Shown here one piece after another: positions 18,009 through 24,927 of a DNA stretch of 36,602 nt. Each line of letters opens with the position of its first letter. Within the stretch, counting starts at the first letter, position 1. The stretch spans positions 1-36,602 of the forward strand of contig NZ_RQYT01000029.1 in NCBI RefSeq assembly GCF_003932785.1. The letters are read 5' to 3'. A model generated the notes under the pieces. The model was not told the DNA's origin. It saw nothing but the letters and a program-made list of their open reading frames with translations, and did not search any database. The stretch is from Arachnia propionica (GTDB lineage: Bacteria; Actinomycetota; Actinomycetes; Propionibacteriales; Propionibacteriaceae). The position numbers and the translations under genes are program-made.

Positions 18009-18013
18009 GCGAC

Positions 18014-19042
18014 ATGACCCCAGGCAGAGATCGCGGCAGAGCACCGTCCATTGACGACGTCGCCAGGCTCGCTGGCGTCTCCCCCCAGACCGTGTCCCGC
18101 GTGTCCCGCGGCTCCTCCCAGGTGCGAGAGGCGACGCAGGCGAAGGTGCTGCGGGCCATGGAACAGCTGGGCTACTCCCCCAACCACGCCGCCCGCGCCC
18201 TGCGCAACGGGTCCCTCAAACTCATCGGCGTCCTCACCCAGCAGGTCGAGCGCACCGGCGAGGCGTTCACGACGAGCGGGGTCCTCGACGCCGCGAACGA
18301 ACTCGGCTACGCGGTCATCCTCACGCAGGTGAAGCATCCCGAGGCCGACGAGGTCCACGACGCGATCCGGCGGCTCTCCAGCCAACCGATCGACGGCCTC
18401 GTCATCGTGCAGTCAGGCAGGGCGACGCACCAGCACATGGGACTGCCCGCGGGGCTGGCCGTCGCCTCCTCCGATTCGGCGCTGGTGGGCTACTACCCGT
18501 CGGCCTCAGCCGATCAGGTCCAGGGCGTGAGGGATGCGGTCGGCCACCTGCTCGGGCTCGGACACCGGACGGTTCACCACGTCGCCGGCCCCTCCGACTC
18601 GCAGTCCGGGGCCGTCAGACTCGCCGCATGGCGTCGTCGCCTGGAGGAGGAGGGCGTGCGCCCGCCGGAGCCGCTACCCGGCGGCTGGAGCCCCGACGAC
18701 GGCTACCGGGCGGGGCTGAAGCTGGCCGATGACCCGGACGTCACCGCTGTCTTCTGCGCGAACGACGAGGTGGCGCTGGGGCTGATCCGGGCGATGCACG
18801 AGAAGGGTCGACGGGTTCCCGAGGACGTCTCCGTCGTCGGCTTCGACGGCCTCCCGGTGGCGGGCTACTCCTTTCCTGCCCTGACGACGGTGCGCCAGGA
18901 CTTCCAACGGGCGGGCCGCACGATGGTTGATCTCATCGCGGAGCAGCTCGACGGCGGCCCCCGCGACGGCGGCCGTCACGTCATCATCCCGACCGAACTC
19001 GTCATCCGGGCCAGCACGGCACCACCCAAGGGGGTGCGCTGA
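18014..19042 (+). CDS. LacI-family transcriptional regulator
   Basis: The 342-residue protein has the LacI plan: an N-terminal helix-turn-helix and hinge helix (about 10-65: SIDDVARLAGVSPQTVSRV, then GYSPNHAARALRNG) and a periplasmic-binding-protein-like sensor domain. RTVHHVAGP, CANDEVALGLIRAMHEKG and VSVVGFDGLPVAGYSFPALT are typical sensor segments. It probably represses the divergent lacZ-symporter operon through the two operators in the shared intergenic region, with a sugar (allolactose or galactose) as inducer; the ligand is inferred. The ATG at 18014 gives MTPGRDRGRAPSIDDVA. The frame is open upstream, but that part runs through the inverted repeat and would be abnormal for the family. 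Confidence 0.92.
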   Translation: MTPGRDRGRAPSIDDVARLAGVSPQTVSRVSRGSSQVREATQAKVLRAMEQLGYSPNHAARALRNGSLKLIGVLTQQVERTGEAFTTSGVLDAANELGYAVILTQVKHPEADEVHDAIRRLSSQPIDGLVIVQSGRATHQHMGLPAGLAVASSDSALVGYYPSASADQVQGVRDAVGHLLGLGHRTVHHVAGPSDSQSGAVRLAAWRRRLEEEGVRPPEPLPGGWSPDDGYRAGLKLADDPDVTAVFCANDEVALGLIRAMHEKGRRVPEDVSVVGFDGLPVAGYSFPALTTVRQDFQRAGRTMVDLIAEQLDGGPRDGGRHVIIPTELVIRASTAPPKGVR

Positions 19043-19070
19043 CAGGGGTCGTGGCGCACCACCGACCAAG

Positions 19071-19142
19071 CACGAACCGCCGCTCTGCTTCAACGAGACC
19101 GTGTTTTGAAACGGTTCAAACGAAGCAGCCCGGCGGTTCGTG
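19071..19142 (+). repeat. Hairpin repeat family, copy 2
   Basis: CACGAACCGCCGCTCTGCTTC (19071-19091, 21 bases) and its near-complement at 19122-19142 pair with few mismatches. The loop contains GTTTTGAAACGGTTCAAAC. It lies between convergent lacI and the AbrB-like gene and overlaps the 3' end of the latter. Confidence 0.72.
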
Positions 19143-19403
19143 CACGAGTGCCGCCGAGGTCCACCAGGCCCCGGGCGTCGCCCCGAGTCGAGCAGGGCGA
19201 GGACCTGGGCGTCGGTCGGGGGTGTCCGCACGAGCCACCAACCGCCCAACGTCACGTTCCAGGCGAGCCACGCGACCCCCGGGCGTGATCCGAATGCCAT
19301 TGCCGCACAGGGAGACATCCACCTTGGATCCTGCCGTGAGGCCCAATGAGTCACGGATGCTCCTGGGCAGCAGCCGCCTTCCGGAGTCGATCGTCGCCTC
19401 CAT
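19116..19403 (-). pseudogene. AbrB/MazE/SpoVT-domain antitoxin-like gene, frameshifted at its 3' end
   Basis: The first 50 residues (MEATIDSGRRLLPRSIRDSL then GLTAGSKVDVSL) form a SpoVT-AbrB swapped-hairpin DNA-binding domain, as in VapB/MazE-type antitoxins. It is about one residue shorter than usual before GR. After ADTP the frame goes into DRRPGPRPAR, which is unlike the family. In the other frame the natural continuation TDAQVLALLDSGRR appears, so one extra C in the CCCCC run near 19229 would explain the shift. The tail then reads through hairpin repeat copy 2. No toxin gene follows, as lacI occupies that side on the other strand. I take it as a decayed antitoxin remnant; an active DNA-binding domain remains possible. 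Confidence 0.6.
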
Positions 19404-19450
19404 GGGACAACACTGCTCTCGGCTTCCCCCAGGGGAGAACCACGGATTCG

Positions 19451-19897
19451 CTACTGAGCTTCCTTGCGGGCCAGGGCCATGTACGTCTTGATCTCGAGCG
19501 ACGAGACGTAGGTGGTGAACACCTGCGGGTTGCTGCGGGCCTCCTCCGGGATGGAGGGCAGGTGGGCGAAGACACGGAGCCCGGCGGTCTGGTTGACGAA
19601 CACGACCTTCATGGGGCACCCCATTGCGCGGCTGATCCCGGAGATGGACAGGAAGCCCCGTTCCTTGGCGGCAGAGGTGTTGTGGATCCGACGCCCGGCC
19701 GGTGCGAGCTCGTGCACGATGTCGATCTCCTCGCGGCCCAGGACCCCGACCTGGAGCTGCTGCACCTGCTCCATGTCGGAGTCGAGCAGGGACTGCGTCG
19801 CCTCGAGGACGAAATCCCAGTCATACGGCCAGGTCATCCGGTATTCGTACTGTCCCCAGACCCCGTCGGGACCCACTTCATGCGTCAAGAGCAGCAT
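19451..19897 (-). CDS. Hypothetical protein, 148 residues
   Basis: I do not recognise the family. The protein is soluble and mixed alpha/beta, starting MLLLTHEVGPDGVWGQYEYR. Features include an aromatic stretch (EYRMTWPYDWDFVLEATQ), a central segment GVLGREEIDIVHELAPAGRR, and PMKVVFVNQTAGLRVFAHLP. There is no signal peptide or membrane helix. An ATG at 19897 with AGGA about ten bases upstream is the best start, because the frame upstream runs into the repeated element at 19910-20061. It lies in the accessory region after the AbrB remnant's promoter side and has no evident operon partner. Confidence 0.6.
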   Translation of the reverse strand: MLLLTHEVGPDGVWGQYEYRMTWPYDWDFVLEATQSLLDSDMEQVQQLQVGVLGREEIDIVHELAPAGRRIHNTSAAKERGFLSISGISRAMGCPMKVVFVNQTAGLRVFAHLPSIPEEARSNPQVFTTYVSSLEIKTYMALARKEAQ

Positions 19898-19909
19898 GCA
19901 GGCATCCTG

Positions 19910-20111
19910 CCAGACCACCGGGCCACAACAACCCCGAGGCACCGCCCGCCGGTCATCCATTCCTGACACCGAAGGTTTCGCCTGCCTTGCCGCGAAATGC
20001 CTGCGAAACAAGACAGGCGAGCCACAGAAATGGCAGGCGAATCGGCCCCAAGGCAGGCGAACCGAGTCAAAGCGCCCTCTGGCGCACCCGAGGCCCACGA
20101 CCAAGGGCGGG
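19910..20111 (+). repeat. Composite intergenic repeat R2, copy 1 (GCCTGC motif array plus 40-bp block)
   Basis: The left part (GAGGCACCGCCCGCCGGTC) resembles 24513-24539. Positions 19977-20061 are bounded by perfect 12-bp inverted repeats TTCGCCTGCCTT / AAGGCAGGCGAA. They contain two forward GCCTGC motifs (19980, 19999) and three inverted AGGCGA motifs exactly 20 bp apart (20015, 20035, 20055). The last 40 bp (20072-20111) are identical to 24087-24126. It fills the gap between the 148-residue and 358-residue genes. Confidence 0.75.
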
Positions 20112-20229
20112 CCTCCCCCGGGCTCCCGGGGAATCCCAGGTCCCCGTCGAGATCAGCGACCGCACCATTGCCATCCCCTCGTTGCAGCGGCCAGCCACAG
20201 GAGCAGTTGGGTCGTCGATCCGTACCTGA

Positions 20230-21306
20230 TCACGGCGACGGCTGCCGTACCACGCCGTTGCGGTTGACGTACCGGGCAGGTGGGAGGGGGCCTGTGATCT
20301 CGAGGCGGGACAGCAGGCGGTCCAGTTCCTGTGCCGTTCCCTGCCGCCGGGCTGGGACCGTGATCATGGCCGCCGGTGTGGGGACGACCCGTTCCCCGTG
20401 CTCGACCATCCTGCTCATCAGGCTGCGCATCGGGTTCGCCCGTCGCCCTTCGCGGTAGGCCTCCTCGACACACCTGCGGAAGGCCCGAAGTTCCTGGCGC
20501 CAGGTGCGGATGGGTTTGCCGATGATGCGCTCCTGCCACTCGTACCAGTCACCCAGCGGCTCCACCGACCAGTCGGGCCACTGCCCGGCGAAGGCCTCAA
20601 GCCCCCGGTCGGTGTCGCAAAGGGACCACCACCTGAGCGATGACGAGGTGAAGTCCACGTGGATGCCGGTATCGGGGAGTTCCCAACCGGTGGGTTCCTT
20701 GTCACGTTGCACAGGTTCACCGGCGCGGAGGCGTCGCAGCACCTCGGTGGCGAGGTGGTGGGTGTGGGCAGGGCCGAGCGAGGCGATGTCATCGACGGCA
20801 CAGTCCCCCTCCCAGACCGCGAGCCCACCGTCCTCGAGGCGAATCGAGATGAGGTGTCCCTCCGGGAACTCGCCCCAGGGAGTCATCCGCTCGATGCAGT
20901 CCAGCCCGATGGTGTGGAAATCGGTGCGAGTGAAGATGGTGGCAGGGTTGACCCCGCACAGCGCCAGGACACCGCGAGTTCCCTCACTGGACCAGATGGC
21001 GCTCCACCCGGGCCAGGTCACCTCGATGGCAGCGTTGATGAGACGCGGGAGGTAGATCGCGTCGCTCTCCTCAGCCCACACGACCCGCTGAGTGGTGAGG
21101 TCGATGAGCAGGCTTCCCTCCATCCATGAGGCATCCTGCCACAGATACGGCGACGACCCCATCGGCTCCATCTGCCGCACCCGCTCCAGCGTCGCCGTCA
21201 CACCGTCAAGTGCGATGTCCAGCCCAATGGTCTGGGCTCCCCAGCGGTCGTAACGGATGTCCCAGCCGATGTGATCCTTGATCACCACGCCCAACCTGGA
21301 TCCCAT
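20230..21306 (-). CDS. Hypothetical protein, 358 residues
   Basis: I do not recognise the family. The protein is soluble, tryptophan-rich (for example WDIRYDRWGAQTIGLDIALD, WPGWSAIWSS and WPDWSVEPLGDWYEWQ) and ends in a basic segment. No signal, membrane helix or catalytic motif stands out. The N-terminal pattern (DIRYDRWGA, then WQDASWMEGSLLIDLTTQRVVWAEES) suggests a beta-rich fold, and the later part is helical (RTWRQELRAFRRCVEEAYREGR). It follows the methyltransferase at 21346 by 39 bases on the same strand, so the two may be co-transcribed. Its C-terminal end faces repeat copy R2-1. Confidence 0.65.
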   Translation of the reverse strand: MGSRLGVVIKDHIGWDIRYDRWGAQTIGLDIALDGVTATLERVRQMEPMGSSPYLWQDASWMEGSLLIDLTTQRVVWAEESDAIYLPRLINAAIEVTWPGWSAIWSSEGTRGVLALCGVNPATIFTRTDFHTIGLDCIERMTPWGEFPEGHLISIRLEDGGLAVWEGDCAVDDIASLGPAHTHHLATEVLRRLRAGEPVQRDKEPTGWELPDTGIHVDFTSSSLRWWSLCDTDRGLEAFAGQWPDWSVEPLGDWYEWQERIIGKPIRTWRQELRAFRRCVEEAYREGRRANPMRSLMSRMVEHGERVVPTPAAMITVPARRQGTAQELDRLLSRLEITGPLPPARYVNRNGVVRQPSP

Positions 21307-21345
21307 GTCGCACCTCCATCCATGGTGTCCGATTCGAGTACCTTC

Positions 21346-22176
21346 TCACTGGGTTGCCGCTTTGACCGCATGGATCCGGAAGCGTCTCTGGGTGACATGG
21401 ATCGGGGCTTCCGAGTCGAGGCGGGCGAGCGTCTCGAGATGCTCATCCACGGTGAATCCCTCCGCATCCCAGGGGCACAGCGCCAGGTAGGTGACCAAGG
21501 CCTCAGCATCCTTGAATGTCTGGCTCCCCTGCCACTGATCCACCGTGACGACGTGCAACCCGGCAGCCTGGAGATCCTCCACCTGACGGGAGGCCGTGAC
21601 ATCCGGATAGAGAAAGGGCACACCAAACCACTCGTGGATCTCCTCGACGTCACGGCCATCCACCTGCTGTGTCAGGAACAGCCCGCCCGGCGTCATGATG
21701 CGGGAGACCTCACCGGCGTCGAAGGCCTCGTGACGGCACATCACCAGATCGAAGCACCCATTGGGGAAAGGCAGGGCTTTCCCGTGCTCCGGGTGGTAAA
21801 AGAGCACCGCAACACCGTGGTCTGCAAGCGCTCGGCGAGCCACGGACAGGTTCGGTTCCCACCCTTCGGTAGCGACCACGGTTCTGGATCGACCATCGAC
21901 CTCCTGCAGGAGTCGCAGCAGACGTTCCCCTCCCCCGGTTCCCAGATCCAGGATCCGACGCGTGGTCGTCATCGCCGATCGACAGTCCTCCTCGAAGTCA
22001 CACCAAGGCTCCTCCGCACTCATCCGCCCATCCAACTGGCCGAAATCCCAGCCGACCATCGATGTCTTGGCGCGTACGCTCCTCAGTCGATCGGCCCAGG
22101 CGGCCGAACCCGGAACGCCGTCGCTGACCCCTCGCACCACGGGGTCCCCTTCCTCTGAGGCCATGAGTACCGGCAT
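21346..22176 (-). CDS. Class I SAM-dependent methyltransferase
   Basis: The 276-residue protein has the Rossmann methyltransferase core: motif I RILDLGTGGGERLLRLL (about residues 74-90), an acidic residue after strand 2 (VVATEGWEPN), FDLVMCRHEAFD as motif IV, and MTPGGLFLTQQV as the post-motif strand. SMVGWDFGQLDGRM at the front matches a group of small actinobacterial methyltransferases. The substrate is unknown. It may start at 22176 (MPVLMASEE) or at the Met four codons in; neither has a clear ribosome-binding site. It is followed by the 358-residue unknown gene and preceded by vapC, all on the same strand. Confidence 0.82.
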   Translation of the reverse strand: MPVLMASEEGDPVVRGVSDGVPGSAAWADRLRSVRAKTSMVGWDFGQLDGRMSAEEPWCDFEEDCRSAMTTTRRILDLGTGGGERLLRLLQEVDGRSRTVVATEGWEPNLSVARRALADHGVAVLFYHPEHGKALPFPNGCFDLVMCRHEAFDAGEVSRIMTPGGLFLTQQVDGRDVEEIHEWFGVPFLYPDVTASRQVEDLQAAGLHVVTVDQWQGSQTFKDAEALVTYLALCPWDAEGFTVDEHLETLARLDSEAPIHVTQRRFRIHAVKAATQ

Positions 22177-22231
22177 TCAACCACGTTCCGGTATGTGACA
22201 CCATCTGTCACGGCGGGACAACCTTGATGGG

Positions 22232-22651
22232 TCAGATCAGCGCCAGCGTCTCCACGGACTGACCTGTGACCTCGGCGATCAGTTGGAAGTCCTTGTCAAC
22301 CGCCAGAACCGTCAGACCAGCCTTTTCCGCTGTCGCTGCGATGAGCAGATCCGGGATGGAGGGGGCGCGGTGCTGACCACTGTCAGCAAGGAGCAGCTGC
22401 ACCTCGAAGGCGCGGTCCTCCACCGCAGGTGTGAGGTGCTCGATCGGCATGAGCGACAGCGGCGGCCGCCGAAACGCCTCGCGGGCCGCTTCACCCGAGC
22501 GGGCGGAGAAGCCGAGTTCGAGCCGCGTCACCGTCGAAAGACGCAACAGCCCACGCTCGATGCGCGAGTTCCACTCAGCCATTCCCGCAGCCTGGCCCGC
22601 CTGCATGCGCACGTATGCCGACTTGTCGACCAGCCAGCTCCTCACCGCCAC
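22232..22651 (-). CDS. vapC: VapC-type PIN-domain ribonuclease toxin
   Basis: The 139-residue protein carries the PIN-domain acidic set: Asp9 (WLVDKSAY), Glu45 (RLELGFS), Asp101 ([11 protein letters not shown]) and Asp119/Asp121 ([10 protein letters not shown]). It would cleave RNA, commonly initiator tRNA or rRNA in this family, unless neutralised by VapB. Two GTG starts are possible. The one used here (22651) overlaps vapB by ten bases; the other (22645) gives a GTGA overlap and a protein two residues shorter. Either way translation is coupled to the antitoxin. All catalytic residues are intact, so the toxin should be functional. Confidence 0.9.
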   Translation of the reverse strand: MAVRSWLVDKSAYVRMQAGQAAGMAEWNSRIERGLLRLSTVTRLELGFSARSGEAAREAFRRPPLSLMPIEHLTPAVEDRAFEVQLLLADSGQHRAPSIPDLLIAATAEKAGLTVLAVDKDFQLIAEVTGQSVETLALI

Positions 22652-22866
22652 GCGGCATCCATCACGTCAGGGTCGGCGAGGTTCTCGAAGGCCGCAGCCG
22701 AGCAGGCCCAGTCATGGGCAGTGACCATCCCGGCGACCGGAGTCGAGGCGTCCTGCTCCAGCCGCCGACGCAGGAACTCGTTGCGCGACAGCCCCAGCGC
22801 CGCGGCCTCAGCATCGATGTGTTCGACGGCAGCCATACTCAGTCCACGGATCAGCACGTTCACCAT
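22642..22866 (-). CDS. vapB: VapB-type ribbon-helix-helix antitoxin
   Basis: The 74-residue protein starts [20 protein letters not shown] and continues with [19 protein letters not shown], a ribbon-helix-helix DNA-binding fold, followed by a flexible C-terminal tail that would wrap VapC. The ATG at 22866 is chosen over an upstream GTG because GGAGG lies eight bases before it. It precedes and overlaps vapC. A perfect palindrome just upstream is the probable autoregulatory operator. Confidence 0.87.
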   Translation of the reverse strand: MVNVLIRGLSMAAVEHIDAEAAALGLSRNEFLRRRLEQDASTPVAGMVTAHDWACSAAAFENLADPDVMDAAWR

Positions 22867-22886
22867 CGTGACCACCTCCGCGAAGA

Positions 22887-22902
22887 TGATATCGCGATAT
22901 CA
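22887..22902. promoter_or_regulatory. Palindromic operator of vapBC
   Basis: TGATATCGCGATATCA is a perfect 16-bp palindrome, 21 bases upstream of the vapB ATG. Ribbon-helix-helix antitoxins typically repress their own promoter from such sites. It also contains -10-like TATCNN sequences. Confidence 0.65.
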
Positions 22903-23191
22903 CTCGCTGTGTCCCCGACCTGGCTCATTCAGTGCGCATCCAGGGCGGCGTGGAGCCAGGCTGCAGCGCCTGAGGACAGGGGTCTTTGGCGGCGAGGGTA
23001 TGGTCGCCGACTTTGACGGCGATGGCGAGGTGGGCATTGACGGGTTGCCTGGACCCGCCATGAACCCTGGGGCCCCCAGCCGGTGAGAACGGCGACTCGT
23101 GCCCATCCTGCTCGGTCGGCCGCAAGGCAAGGACGACAGTTCGCGCCCAGGGATGATCCACGAGCTTCACGACCCGGTCGAAGGGACCGGG
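22903..23191. other. Unassigned stretch between vapBC and the first ychF-end duplicate
   Basis: No convincing gene is seen in these 289 bp. A minus-strand frame at 22925-23170 reads VNAHLAIAVKVGDHTLAAKD near its end, which looks more protein-like than random shadow. It has no family I recognise, no clear start and no ribosome-binding site. It may be the debris of an older insertion, given its place next to the attachment-like repeat. Confidence 0.35.
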
Positions 23192-23212
23192 TCACACGTT
23201 GAAGCGGAACTC
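23192..23212 (-). other. Attachment-site-like duplicate of the ychF 3' end, copy 1
   Basis: On the minus strand this 21-mer is identical to the last six codons plus stop of ychF (reads EFRFNV-stop). The match continues with GTG before it and then stops. Together with 24739-24759 it brackets the broken ATPase gene. It looks like the far end of an integrated element. Confidence 0.7.
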
Positions 23213-23231
23213 CACTGGGCCTCCGACAGAT

Positions 23232-24009
23232 CTAGTTCCTTGCCACCGCGCCAGTCCCATGCCCGATTGGCGTCCACAAGCGGTCGATGGGGAGCACATG
23301 CAGGCGATCCTGGTAGGTGTAGGAGCGCTTGCCAGTCGTCATCATGATGCCGCCCAGGAAACGGTCGCCGAGCAGATCACGCAGTTTGGCCATGCCGCGA
23401 AACTCCGCGCCCGGTGCTCGCTCGCTTTTACCTCTATAGCCAGTACGCGTCCGTCATCGCGCTCGATCACCAGATCGACTTCGTCGCCGTCGCTGGTACG
23501 CCAATGCCCGAGCGCAACCGGCTCCCCCAGCCATGGAGCCTGTTTGCGGACCTCCCCGACCACGAATGTTTCCAGAAGATGACCGAAATCGGTCAACGCC
23601 GCCGGGTCGAGGCCTCGCAGTCTGTCGGGGGTGAGGCGAAGCAGCCGTGCGGCAAGTCCGGAATCGACGACATGGACCTTCGGCTTGACACTTACCCGGG
23701 AGCGCAGCGTCTTGCCCCAGGCAGGCAGCCGCACGACCAGAAACAGATCCTCCAATAGACGCAAGTGATTCTCGGCGGTGGCCCTGTCCTGGCCGTCGAT
23801 ACAGCGGACGCCAGATTCCCTTCCACGGCCTCACGGACCTCGATGTCGTCGAGGTCGATGACGGTACTGCCTGCCTGCGCCGCGAACGCACGCAGAACCG
23901 TCGATTTGCCGACCGATCGGGGACCGTGAAGCGCAACCACCGGCTCCACGCGCACCTGATCCATGAGGACCTCGCTCACCCGGCGCGGAACGACACCTGT
24001 CAGCCTCAT
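23232..24009 (-). pseudogene. Remnant of an AAA/DUF4143 ATPase gene
   Basis: The N-terminal piece (from 24009) has the Walker A stretch ALHGPRSVGKSTVLRAF and a following IDLDD, as in AAA_14/DUF4143 proteins. After EGNLASAV, near 23800, the family sequence jumps to another frame at ATAENHLRLLEDLFLVVRLP and continues through the DUF4143 part (KVHVVDSGLAARLLRLTPDR; DEVDLVIERDDGRVLAIEVK). Near 23395 it shifts again, where GMAKLRDLLGDRFLGGIMM and the tail to a TAG at 23234-23232 are found. Against the usual 400-plus residues about 200 are missing from the middle. The gene is therefore dead by deletion and at least two frame breaks. These ATPases are common in mobile regions, and their role is unclear. 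Confidence 0.88.
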
Positions 24010-24086
24010 GGACCCAACCTAGCATTCTTGAGCCATCCTGGTAAGCAAACATGAGCATCACAACAGAGCAGACATGATCACACGAC

Positions 24087-24126
24087 GCGCCCTCTGGCGC
24101 ACCCGAGGCCCACGACCAAGGGCGGG
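24087..24126 (+). repeat. 40-bp block identical to 20072-20111
   Basis: The block begins GCGCCCTCTGGCGC, a small hairpin with a 4-base loop, and ends CCAAGGGCGGG. All 40 bases match the block at 20072-20111 in the same orientation, and weaker similarity (TCGGGGAATC) continues beyond it. It is the tail of repeat R2, found here without the motif array. Confidence 0.8.
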
Positions 24127-24232
24127 GTCGGCTCTCCGGGATCTCGGGGAATCAGGCGCTGAATGCGAGCCCCGCTCCGTTCAGTCTCTGCGGTGAAACA
24201 GCCCCACCCACACCTCAAGCTGTTGTTCACGA

Positions 24233-24450
24233 CCTCTTCTCCCCTGCTCACACCGGACTGCGCGCGCCAACGCGCCTTCCGTGTCGAGACCTCTGGCACA
24301 CGGTGCCGGAACTCGAGTTGAGCGGAAGCCCACGGCGCCTCGACATGGGTCCTCCGCAGGCTCCGGACCCGGTGCGACCAGCAATGGAGAGGACGGCACT
24401 GAAGCCGAAAAGAGCAACCGCCTCAACCCCATGAACAACGCCTTCAGCAA
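24233..24450 (-). repeat. Intergenic repeat family R3, copy 2
   Basis: The reverse complement shares ordered blocks with 14436-14598: AAGGCGTTGTTCATG, CACCGGGTCCG, CCTGCGGAGGACCC and CACCGTGTGCCAGAGGTCTC. It carries about 40 bp of extra sequence between the first two blocks. No coding potential is convincing in it. Confidence 0.65.
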
Positions 24451-24489
24451 CGACACGCAGTTCAGAGACGACCTCTGAAGAGGCCCAAC

Positions 24490-24683
24490 TCAGGCCAGAT
24501 GGCCACAAGCACCCGAGGCGCCGTCCGCCGGTCATCCCGATCTCCTGACCCGGGAGGATTCGCCTGCCTTACGACCGGTTCGCCTGCCTTGGGTCGGAAA
24601 GGCCTGCCTTGTCGCGAAACGCCTGCCAAACAAGACAGGCGAGCCGCAGAAATGGCAGGCGAATCGGCCCCAAGACAGGCGAA
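24490..24683 (+). repeat. Composite repeat R2, copy 2, with iteron-like GCCTGC array
   Basis: The left part matches 19910-19960. From 24559 there are four forward GCCTGC motifs starting at 24562, 24582, 24602 and 24621 (steps of 20, 20 and 19), then three inverted AGGCGA motifs at 24637, 24657 and 24677 (steps of exactly 20). The two arrays face each other around CAAACAAGA. This copy has two more forward motifs than copy 1. It lies directly left of the middle ychF-end duplicate. Confidence 0.8.
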
Positions 24684-24738
24684 TCACGCCAACGGCTGCA
24701 CCCACATCATCAGGGCCCTCGTCCGCGACGGGACGGAC

Positions 24739-24759
24739 CTACACGTTGAAGCGGAACTC
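24739..24759 (-). other. Attachment-site-like duplicate of the ychF 3' end, copy 2
   Basis: On the minus strand it reads EFRFNV-stop with TAG instead of the TGA of ychF; 19 bases (ACACGTTGAAGCGGAACTC on the plus strand) are identical in all three copies. Copies 1 and 2 also share TCCAC beyond the core, where ychF has TCAAC. It marks the far end of the CBASS-like cassette. Confidence 0.75.
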
Positions 24760-24927
24760 CACTTCGTGCCTGTGAATCCATGAACGACAGTGGACTCGGG
24801 TCACTAGCAAGCATTTTCGCAAGTCAATTGGTCAATCATTCAGATGTTGAACCAGAACTCCAGGCGTCGTCAGGCCTAACGGACCTACTCAAAATCCAAC
24901 CTACCCAGTGCACTCCATGTGCACGTT
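24760..24927. other. AT-richer tail of the CBASS-like cassette, no gene seen
   Basis: Between the ychF-end duplicate and the CD-NTase stop there is no convincing frame. A short hairpin, GTGCAC-TCCAT-GTGCAC (24908-24924), follows the CD-NTase stop by three bases and could be a weak terminator on the minus strand. Confidence 0.4.

Noticed and set aside
17888-18013. An upstream start for the LacI regulator
   Set aside because: It would add 42 residues before the helix-turn-helix, abnormal for the family, and crosses the inverted repeat and the likely promoter.
22925-23170. A small minus-strand gene next to vapBC
   Set aside because: There is no ribosome-binding site, no recognised family, and it competes with equally open frames in other phases. 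It is kept only as an unassigned stretch.
24559-24683. A CRISPR array, because of the regular spacing
   Set aside because: The repeated unit is only about 8-10 bases, the period is 20 bp and the orientation flips halfway. CRISPR repeats are longer, direct and separated by unique spacers, and no cas gene is near.
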